Assembly (NCBI RefSeq): GCF_008831285.2
Contig: NC_045140.1
Span: forward strand, 21,822,370-21,886,369
DNA length: 64,000 nt
Direction: 5' to 3'
From: Nymphaea colorata
Lineage: Eukaryota; Streptophyta; Magnoliopsida; Nymphaeales; Nymphaeaceae
Each line of letters starts with the position of its first letter. Within the stretch, counting starts at the first letter, position 1. Below the pieces are notes generated by a model that saw only the letters and a program-made list of their open reading frames with translations, was not told where the DNA came from and did no database searches. Of the stretch, positions 55,400 through 64,000 are shown piece by piece. The translations under genes were made by a program, and so were the position numbers.

Positions 55400-58300
55400 A
55401 TGGCGTCTTCTGATAGCCACGACCAGCCAAAAATCTCTGTGAGTTCGGATTGTCTGCACACGTCGGCGGGCGGTATCCTCTCTCCATGCAGACTCTCTCG
55501 TGCTCTAGCAAGCCCATTTATTTTCTTCAGCCATAACGATCCATTGGTTGTCTTTCCGTCTCAGGAGGGTCATCGTGTCATAGCAAGCCAGATTTGCATG
55601 CAACAGAGGGCACCGGAAAATCAGAGGGTGCGGCGGATGATAAGACGGTGAGCTGCTTGCCTTTTTGGCTTTTTCGCTCTTTTTCCATTTGTGGGCATTA
55701 CACCCTCTTCTGCCGTACTCCCCATGTCACTCTGGTTGGAACAAAACCCTCTGCATGGCAACCAACTTTTCTTTTCCGGTAGTTATCTGGAGAATATGGG
55801 GACGATGCTTCTTCTCACATTCCTGCTATCGTGATCCTGCCAGGACGACGTGTACGCAGGCATGCGGGAAAAGGGAGATGGCGACGTGGTGAAGGCTCCT
55901 CTAGCCCGACATATGAAAGGGGAGAGTTCAAATTCTGAGAGCAGTGGTACATGAACGTCACTTTCCCTTCTATATGCTACAGCAGCTGTGTTTATTATTT
56001 CTACTCATATAGGTCAGCGTATATATGAAGATAATAAGCAGATCATTTTAGTTTCTGATGCGATTTTTGGAGTTGGCATTGTTGGTGATTGAGTTTCACC
56101 TAAGAAGTTGGGGTATGATGATCTTAGGGGCGATAGCGGAAGGGTTTCTCTACGAGATCGACCATGGCAAGCTTCCTCCAAAAGCACCTATTCAACTCAA
56201 AGGCGTACGTGTTGTGCTGGTAATGCATGCTTGTTTTGCCTTCTTCTTATTTGCTTCTTATGTCTTTTAATATAACGTTGTGCGCTAATGCCATGTTCAT
56301 GATCAAGCTCGGGTTCGAGTTGGTGTTTCTGAATCACATTGTTTCCAGTACATTTGGAAATCTAGTCTTTTATTTGCTGTGTTCTTCTTTCAATAAGAAT
56401 GTTTGATCTATTTAGGATTTGGAAGGTGCTAAATGTTTGAGTTTTTTCTTTTTAATTTCTCCCTCTCTCTTTGGTTTTGAGGTCACAGGTATCGGAGAGG
56501 TCGGAGCTAAACGTCTCGGTGAAATTTCCGAGCATCCTTTCACTCAGGAAGTACTTTGGAAAGAACACCATGGGACGTAATCCGAAGGCGAACCATCCGG
56601 AACTCGACGAGCAGTTCGTGATGAGAGCGAACCTCGCGATAAAGGTGCTCCGGCGTCTTGTCCTTCCATCTGAGTTTCAAAAAGTGAGGCATCTCGAGAG
56701 CTTCTGGATGCTTTCTGGTGAATTGAACAAGAGAAATCCAAACCTGCGGGTCGTCATCCCCCAATGCTTATCGTCGCCCACTCGTCAGAAGCCGATTTCG
56801 CAGAACGACGAGCCAGAGGAGGGCGGGATCCCTCCCGAATGTCCAGGTGGCCCGGCTGCCAAAACCGTGTTTCTGGTGAGTTGGGGAGTTCGCCGGAAAG
56901 TGCAGTACGTGGGCCAGCACAAGGACATCCCCGAGCTGGAGAATAAAGAGAATACCGAACCATCTGGTGTTGCCTATAGCGCCATTAGAAAGAAGAGAAG
57001 AGAATTGAAGAAGCGGAGGGATGAGTGTCCACTCAAAGAGGAGCGTCCGAAGAAGGTGGCGAAGAAGGTGAAGCCGAAGGATGTCCTGGGCAGATGGTCG
57101 TCGGATAGGTATATGGTTCTCGTCCATATCTGAGGTCAGCAGTGTTAGGGTCCTAAGCTTGCGGAGCGCATGTATACTTCTAACGAGTGGAAAACATGTC
57201 ATTCTTGACGCATGGCTAGTAGAAGGTGTCCTTGTATATTGTCGTCGTCGGTCACTAGAAAGGAGATTTTCTGCATCTTCCTTTTTCCCCATCTTCCGGC
57301 ATCAGATAAACATTTAAGTTAGAGAGGTCTTCGAATACTCGTGATTGTGAGTGCTAGCTGCCGTTAGGTAGAGCTTTGGCGTTGTGTTTTTCTTGATGGG
57401 ACTCGTTGGATGATGGAACAGGTATAGGGCGGCACAGCTTAAGCTACTGGACATCATGCACGCAAAGGGGGCGGTGCTGGGGAAGCCAATACTGAGACCC
57501 GAGCTGCGAGAGGAGGCAAGAAAGCACATAGGAGACACGGGCCTGCTGGACCACCTGCTGAAGCACATGACGGACACAGTGATCGGTAATGGAGAGAGAT
57601 TCAGGCGTAGGCACAACTCCGAGGGGGCCATGGAGTATTGGCTGGAAGGTGCAAACTTGGTGGAGCAGCGCAAGGAAGCCGGTATATGCGATCCCTTTTG
57701 GATTCCTCCCCCCAACTGGAAGCCAGGAGACGAGGTGGCCCAGCAGCAGACCTCCGTTCCAACCGACCTGGCAATGGAGCTCAGCGGAATCAAGGACGAA
57801 CTCTCCAACATTAGAAGGTGACCTTATACTTTGTGTTCATCTTACGTTATTGGCACCCTTGCGGATAGAATTCTATCGCTTCCTTACTTTTTCTGAAGAT
57901 GGACAGTACTGCAACCTGAGATGAACAGAAGATACTACCGCTTACTGTTTAACTTTTTCCATGTGGATCTTCTGCCTTGCAGAGCAGTGGCACGTATACA
58001 CAATTTAATTATTTATATCTCGAACTAAAGCGAGTTAGTCTGCAAGTTTCGGAAAGTCTGGCTTCTGTTTGCTGAGTGTTACGGCTTTAGTGGTTTACCT
58101 TCCTTGTTCACGTAAAAAGTTAACAGAAGTTGCAGTTCCTTCCTCATGTTTGCTCCTGACTTCACACCTTTTCTGCTCTGGTCATGACAGAGACTTGGAG
58201 ACTCTTCGTTCAACCGAGACAACCTCGTTCGTCGGAATGAAGAAGAACAGTGAAGCATTTCTTGAATTCAGTACAGATAAACACCATGGAGCTGAGCTTC

Positions 58301-59959
58301 GCGACCATTTATCGGTGAACACGACTATGTGAAATTATGCAAAATTGAATGTGTTCTTTTTTACTGTTTCCATTTTCATGCTTGAAATACACTTTGAAGT
58401 AAACAAATATACTATTTCAGGAAGTAATCGGTTGCTTGTTAAGAAAGAAAACGGAGCTGGAGAACCACTTAGCCGAAGTGTCCACCTCACTGAACCAAAT
58501 GCAGGTGCACATCCTCCTTTTTCCTGTCATGTGTGCCTTCAAAATCAATATTTTACATAAAGGGCTGGTAAGATGATAATCTACAATTCAGGCGTATCAT
58601 CTGCATTAAGAATTCTGATCGCTTTATATACGATAATTACGGCCGTATATTCAGAGATATCTATAAATTTCCGGGAAAAAAATTATTTTGCATGATATTT
58701 ACAAATAGTACAGTACAAGAAGGCCTGAACAGCTGTTTCTGAATTTTTTTTACACCATTCGTAATTTTAACATTTCATATATTCTATATAAGGATATTTA
58801 TTAGCAAGTTTTTCTTCTTATCAAGGGATTTAAATATCCTTTTATCGTTGGAATGGTAACGTAGAGGGCCGCAAAGGAGCTGATCTCTGCATCATTTTTT
58901 CTTTTTTGTCTTGGGTTGATGGAATTTAAGTGCTTTGTTTGAGGTGTTTTCCTGAAAATATTCAATAACAAAGAAAGTGTTAGTAAAGCGGCATTGTGGC
59001 TCATATGAAACAAATAAACCTGGGAACGCAGAATACTTCTAATCGCTGGAGATAGCTTTTCCTCCTGATAACAGTTGCCACCAAAAGGAAACTACTTCTG
59101 TATAAGCAATTCCATCAGTGTAGATAGAATTTCTGAATCCCTATTGAACCCATCTAAGCGTACTGGATCTCCACAGGAAGAAATGAGGCAGATTTTCAGC
59201 CAGTTGGGATCGTACAAGCCTCTGTGCAAGAGCAGCGATGAAGGCGGCAATGGCTCCGAGGAGTCGACTGGGGTCCCAGGCAAGGCAGAAGAGGACGGAG
59301 AGCGACAGCAGAAACAATTGCAACACGGGCCGAGCGGGTTCAGGGTCTGCAAGCCGCACGGCACGTTCCTGTGGCCAAGCATGGCGAGCAAACTTGGTAC
59401 AGCCAACAACAACCTGTCCCCCTCACCGCATCTGGTCGCTGAGGACATCCTGACATTCCCACCTCCATCTGCATCCTCCGGCACGGCCGACTCCCCCACG
59501 TCGACGCAACACCAGGCCCTCTCCCCCGTCAAGCCTCTCCCTCGGATCCGGGCAGCCGTGGCTAAAGCATCCCTGGTGGTGCCGGAGAATGCAGGAGAGG
59601 TGGACAGCACCGCGGGTTGGATGGCCGGCCCTGGGTGCAATAACGCCGATAGTCAATTTGTACGGTATCCCTGATTAACGCCCAAAATCATGTTTTTAGA
59701 GTTAGAGCATTTGATCTATCGTTTTCAGTTCTCCCACAGTATTGTTTTCAAATAACTCACGGGATCTGGAATTTTTTTGCCCCCCCTTCCCTTCGTGAGA
59801 AAATTGCAGGTACCATGGACCGGTGAGACCCCGAACCAGCCGAAACGCGACAGTGGGCTCAGCTCCTTCGCTCTGATGGCCGGTGCCTCTGCCCCTTTAA
59901 TGCCATCACTATGGCTGGCGCTAGCGACACCACCCTCAACCTCATTGACTGATCTCTGA
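55400..59959 (+). CDS. DYAD: DYAD/SWITCH1/AMEIOTIC1 homologue, meiotic regulator, 735 aa
   Basis: Plant nuclear protein needed for meiotic entry and for sister-chromatid cohesion and axis formation (known for Arabidopsis SWI1/DYAD and maize AM1). Ten coding exons join with consistent phases: 55400-55472, 55565-55647, 55844-55946, 56128-56219, 56489-57108, 57422-57817, 58191-58314, 58421-58504, 59177-59659, 59810-59959. Residues about 93-140 carry FLYEIDHGKLPPKAPIQL and FPSILSLRKYF, the N-terminal family block. Residues about 320-425 are the most conserved part (RWSSDRYRAAQLKLLDI, LRPELREEARKHIGDTGLL, RFRRRHNSEGAMEYWLE, DPFWIPPPNW). Exons 7-8 are coiled-coil-like. Exon 9 has GFRVCKPHGTFLWP (near 579), and the end is LWLALATPPS. 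Length fits the family (about 640-780). Early exons 1-3 are the least certain. The gene appears intact. Pieces of it are copied at 32.9 and 47.7-48.7 kb. Confidence 0.93.
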
Positions 59960-60405
59960 ACCCCATCTTCTACACAAGAATAAGAATTTTTAATGCTCCA
60001 CCTGCTTTTTCAACCGTTGAAAGTAGACAGAACCAAGTGCCCAATAGTTTTGTGTAAATTTCAAATTCAGGCTGTTGTTTCTTTTATCCTTTTTTCCTCC
60101 TGGTACTGTTTGTGTGGTTGCGTTCAGCTCAAACCGAATTATGCGCATCTGAACCAATGTCCGGGGGTAGTGCGCATCCAACTTACTCGTTTCGCTTTGT
60201 GATCGAGATAAGCAGGGCATCTCTTCTGCTTTTTGGTGTCCCACCTTCCCAGTGATTCCCCTTTTTGTACACATGCTTTTTCTGAAAGGCACTTTGTCAA
60301 TTATAAATGAAGCACACTTTTCTATCTGTACCGCTCAGTAAATGGATTTACATTATAGCATAAAAGTGATGGTTACAGTTACGAATATTGTGCGCAAACT
60401 TGGGA

Positions 60406-60446
60406 GAGGGAGAGGGAGAGGGAGAGAGAGAGAGAGAGAAGAGAGA
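60406..60446. repeat. (GA)-rich microsatellite
   Basis: GAGAGGGAGAGGG-type repeat grading into GA, downstream of DYAD, directly before the X block. Confidence 0.9.
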
Positions 60447-60461
60447 GCGAGAGAGAAGGTG

Positions 60462-60790
60462 AAAAGCTGTTTATTTATTTATTTGTGTCTTAAGGTTGTC
60501 CTTGGCCTTGAAGTCACCGGCGCAAATTCCAGTGTCCTCTCGTCACTCTGCATTTATTATTATGGCCTTCGACCCTGCAAAGTTCAACTCCAAACTTCTT
60601 CAACTCTTCATACTTGAGGATAAGAGTCAATAGAAAAAAGCGGAGTTATGTTAGCAGAAAAGGGAATATGAATAAAAACCTGCACTTCGCATGGGATGCA
60701 TTTTAAGTTGTTTGTGAAAATAGGCTCCAATTGGCCCGAATCCGTCGATTTTAATCCAGTTGGTGGCAAGATTTATCGATTCGGCGTGTG
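60462..60790. repeat. X block, copy downstream of DYAD
   Basis: Reverse-complement counterpart of 32.56-32.88 and 47.34-47.70 kb. It includes CTTCGCATGGGATGC and CCGTCGATTTTAATCC. Open frames are short and unrecognised. Because all three copies lie beside intact or displaced DYAD sequence, this is probably the source copy. Confidence 0.65.
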
Positions 60791-61539
60791 CCAAATTCTT
60801 CCTTTTCTCTTTGTATCGAAAAAAAGGATATTTACTGATGTATTAAATTGGCAGTCTGACGGACTCCATTCGATTTTCCATTCTACCACCACACCGTCGA
60901 GGCTCGAGAGAGCGTGTATTAAAAAAAAAAAAAAATGACAACAACGGAGCGGAGTAGCTAGCTCTCCTCCAAGGCCCACCGCTCCACAAAGAACGGCTCC
61001 TAGCAACCCCACCGAGAGCTGGGAAGACTAGGGTCTTCCAAACAAAACGGCGATTCGCAATTCCACGCCAAAATGAGTCTGTCCATCGTAAATTAATGCT
61101 GCCCTTCCCCTCCAACTCTTTCGACTCGTTCTTTCTTTATTAGAAAACAATTGCTAATTGACATATAGAACTTGAAGAGCTATTCTATAGAAAAAAATAA
61201 TTGTGAGGAAATGTATGTTATCAGCAAGTAGGTCTGAAGAACAATCTACCAAAAAAGAAAAGAGAGAGAAGGACGTCGTCGGGAATATCGTTAGAAATAG
61301 AACCTTTAGGTTTTACTGTTGCTATTGACTTAAATTGGTGGTGTTGAAATTTTGAAACTTCGAACGGAATTATTGAGAAAAACTGAGAAACACAAGGAGA
61401 GCAGAAAAGGGTGAAGCTCTCACGTGAGTCATTCATGAAAAGCAGTGGGGGTAAATACGTGAGCATGGAAAAAGGGGAAGAGGAAGAAGGGAGGTGGGGT
61501 GGGGGCCCACCTTTTTTCTAGATGACCAATGCCATGCCA
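60791..61539. other. DYAD-NAT intergenic spacer
   Basis: Mixed composition; a poly-A run near 60.92 kb and a GGGGTGGGGG stretch at 61.49 kb. No gene recognised. Its right part presumably holds the NAT promoter. Confidence 0.5.
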
Positions 61540-61832
61540 CTGCGGCGTATTTGGACAGTGGAGCGGCAACAGCAGAAAAAAAAGCTTCCCCAACGGAACC
61601 GAGGAAGAAGAAGCTGCCTTTACCCACTACTTCGCCTATCCTCCAACCACTCCCCACTTTATCCCTCACCCCTCTCTCCCTCGAAATCTCTCCCATCTCC
61701 ATCTCTCTGCGTGTCTTTGCTTGCACGTCTCGCTTCCTCTCCATCATTGTGGGGGTGTGCCGCTGGCCCCCCACCCCTCCCGAAGCTTCTCATATTCGCC
61801 ACTCTCTCTCTCTCTCTTTCCGCAGTCGATCC
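61540..61832 (+). promoter_or_regulatory. Probable NAT 5' leader
   Basis: Pyrimidine-rich sequence with CTCTCTCTCTCTCTCTTTCC at 61802-61821, directly upstream of the chosen ATG. It is open in the NAT frame back to 61494, but the residues are low-complexity and unlike the family, so I read it as leader, not coding. Confidence 0.45.
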
Positions 61833-63705
61833 ATGGCGAACGACCCGAAAGAGCCGCCAAAGTCACCAGAGAAACCAGAGGCACCGAGGGGAAAGAGGCC
61901 GAGAGGAGGTCCAGGGCCATGGCCCCCGAGGATCGAACCGTTCATGGCGCCGACGACCGATCTCAACCCCAGGGACCTCAAGACCTGGGCCAAGCGGACG
62001 GGCTTCAATCCAAATTTTTCCGGCGAGACCGCCAGCGTCAGCAGCGATCTGGAAAGCGGCTCGGCTCGCTGGGAGGCTCCGAGAAGGCCCGAGATCGAGG
62101 CGGTTCCGGTCGTCGAGAGGGTCCGGCCTGAGAGCTTGCGGGATGGAGTTCCTGAAATGAGGAGGCTTGCTGATCTAGCGCCGCCTCCGCCTCCGTCGAC
62201 CTTAGCTGTCGTGGAGCCTCCGCCGGAACCGACGAATAAGGTTGCTCCAATCGGCGACGGCGGGGGTTCGAAGGGGCCGGAGAAGACCGAGAAGGAGGAG
62301 GCGGTAGCCCTGGGGATCGACCTGCCGGAATTCGCGGCAGCCGGGATACCGGCTTATACCCGGCGGCCGCTTGTTAGGAAAACATCCTGCCTCGGTGAGT
62401 CGGTTTTCCGATTGTTTTTCATCTTTTCTCATGCCTTATTTTCTTAGTTGAAATTTAAAATTTCAAAGAATTTACGAGAATGATGTTCGATCGTGGATGA
62501 TATTATCCTCCACATTCAGAAATTGACGAAAAGAGCCCGCACGCTCACGCGAGCCCGATGTTTGCGGCGGATTCATCTGTCATTACAGCTGTTATTTTTT
62601 TGTAATTTTATTTCTTTAGCTTGGAACTATTTTCCTGGGGAATTTTGTCTCTTTATTGCACTTTTTGTTTTAGTTGGTAAACGGGTCGGATTATGTGGGT
62701 CCAGCTAAGTGGATATCCGACTGAGACTGAAGGAAACCGGAGAAGATCAGGACGGCTGACAATAACAAGTTAAAGCAGTTGGAGTCTTTGAGAGTTTGGG
62801 TTGTCCTCTTCTGGAACTGCTCCGCTTTTCATTTCCCTTTATGGATTCTGACTGGATCCGACCGAGAAGCGACTTGTTGCAGAACTGACCAGCGTCCAGC
62901 TCGCCCCACCTGCAAAAGTAGCCGTTGTGATCTTTCGCTGCTGGAAAATAGCGTTGTTCTTTTCCATAAGGCTATCAGATGTTCAAATTTTTCGAATAAG
63001 CGGGGAACGTTTACAAGTCAACCTGATAACTTCGGGCGTGCAAATTTCTAGAAGCAAGGCCTTTCTGGAATTTGTGAAAGTTAAAGGGCGTTTTGAGGAA
63101 ATTATTCATGAGTCACGAGTTTCGTGACTGGAAATTGTTTTCTTTGGTTGAGTAACACGGTCGCCGAATTATTTCTACCCCTTATAGATTGTTTATAATC
63201 ATGCAACAAATTGCTATGTCGCTTCTCCATGTGGGATGTATTAGCGCTCTGATGGCCTCATTTACTTGTGGATCTATATGTTATTGACCCAGCAACTTGG
63301 TACCGCTATTTGATCCTTTTCTTTAATTGGTAATTGCAGCCTCGCTTTCTTTCTACAGTTTGCAGCACTACCTCTCATTGGCAGGCTCACTTGTCTTCGT
63401 TCCTTTGGTCCTTGTCCCCGTGATGGGTGGAACAGATGTAATTCTTGTTTCCCTTTTAGTGAATAGCTCATCCTAAGGTTAGTAGCTTCAGGTGAGTGAG
63501 AAGATAAAACCATCTGTATTCTGATGATTTGCAGGAGGAAACTGCCACAGTGGTTTCGACGGTTTTGTTGGTAACTGGTATCGCCACGCTTCTCCATTCT
63601 TATCTTGGTACGCGACTCCCACTTGTTCAAGGGAGTTCTTTCGTGTATTTGGCTCCTGCTCTGGCCATTGCAAATTCTCGGGAGTTTCGAAATCTTAGTG
63701 AAAGC
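61833..63705 (+). CDS. NAT12: Nucleobase-ascorbate transporter, NAT11/12-type (3' end outside window)
   Basis: Membrane permease of the NAT (NCS2, xanthine/uracil) family. Three exons are visible: 61833-62394, 63340-63437, 63535-63705, joining in frame to 277 residues. Exon 1 encodes a hydrophilic proline-rich N-terminus (MANDPKEPPKSPEKPEA, then TWAKRTGFNPNFSGETAS), the extended tail typical of NAT11/NAT12. Exon 2 has the QHYLS motif (196-200) at the first membrane helix, then GSLVFVPLVLVPVMGG. Exon 3 has EETATVVSTVLLVTGIATL, TRLPLVQGSSFVYLAPALA. The rest, including the NAT signature, lies beyond the window (family length about 700). The usual LRDTPGLVP-like segment before QHYLS is not found, so a small exon in the 945-bp first intron may have been missed. 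NAT11 versus NAT12 cannot be decided. Confidence 0.88.
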
Positions 63706-64000
63706 GTGAGCTGATTTCTTCACATGTTATCATGTTGCTGTTATTCGTTTAGTGTTTTCAAGTTCTTTCCCACGTGTTAATCCGACTATTTGTCCTTGTA
63801 TACTTCAGTGGTAGTAGCATGTTAGAGAGGGCAGTATTTTGAATTTCGTGTGTGATCGGAATCAGTAGTTAGGGCCATAGCCCGTAAGGGATTCTCTTAC
63901 AAAAAATTGTTCAAAAGATCTCCAAACTCATTAAGCTGAGATCTTTATGGATAGAGGTCTAATAGTTTGGGTGTAAAATGAGAATAATTTTTAAGAATTT
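63706..64000 (+). other. NAT intron 3 (start)
   Basis: Follows a clear donor (AAAGC/GTGAGC). No further exon is visible before the window ends. Confidence 0.7.

Noticed and set aside
55783-55843. Earlier start for DYAD exon 3 at the TTTTCCGGTAG acceptor
   Set aside because: The frame reaches a stop before any usable donor. Starting at 55844 gives DDVYAGMREKG in phase with both neighbouring exons.

Overview
The window is plant nuclear DNA, almost certainly from an angiosperm. Genes have many short GT/AG-bounded exons, the spacers are AT-rich, and there are long (TA)n and (GA)n microsatellites plus Copia, LINE and MITE debris. The resident proteins are plant families: kinesin KIN-4C, DYAD/SWI1/AMEIOTIC1 and a nucleobase-ascorbate transporter. 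The sequence alone does not fix the species.

Layout. (1) 1-5.4 kb: 3' part of a KIN-4C-type kinesin, twelve visible exons. (2) 5.4-8.4 kb: plain AT-rich spacer. (3) 8.4-13.4 kb: 'gene A', a small two-exon gene of unknown function (183 aa), with a downstream tail holding a (TC)n(TA)n tract and an antisense LINE fragment. (4) 13.4-48.7 kb: a patchwork of segmental duplications. Its core is a unit present twice head to tail (about 20.87-33.12 and 33.12-48.67 kb): a dead RD21-type cysteine protease with a granulin tail, a long non-coding block, an inverted repeat, and a block carrying displaced pieces of the neighbouring DYAD gene. Extra partial copies of the non-coding block (13.4-16.95 kb) and of gene A (16.96-20.0 kb) lie to the left. 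(5) 48.66-52.15 kb: a third, decayed copy of gene A. (6) 52.15-54.0 kb: unassigned spacer. (7) 54.1-60.0 kb: an intact ten-coding-exon DYAD/SWI1/AM1 homologue (735 aa), read in full through the splice sites. (8) 61.5 kb to the end: the first three coding exons of a NAT11/12-type transporter, cut by the window edge.

Four genes look intact or intact as far as visible: KIN-4C, gene A copy 1, DYAD and NAT. They share no obvious pathway. What links them is structural: pieces of gene A, DYAD and NAT have been copied into the duplicated zone between 16 and 50 kb, out of order and partly as inverted pairs. The displaced pieces include a NAT exon in both orientations around a microsatellite loop, and DYAD exon fragments in descending order. 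A separate 391-bp near-perfect hairpin lies in the second unit. These inverted structures are the best candidates for something biologically active, such as foldback small-RNA loci against a meiotic gene or a transporter. Nothing in the sequence proves transcription. Exon boundaries were set by eye from reading frame, GT/AG sites and family resemblance; block edges are accurate to roughly 10-50 bases.
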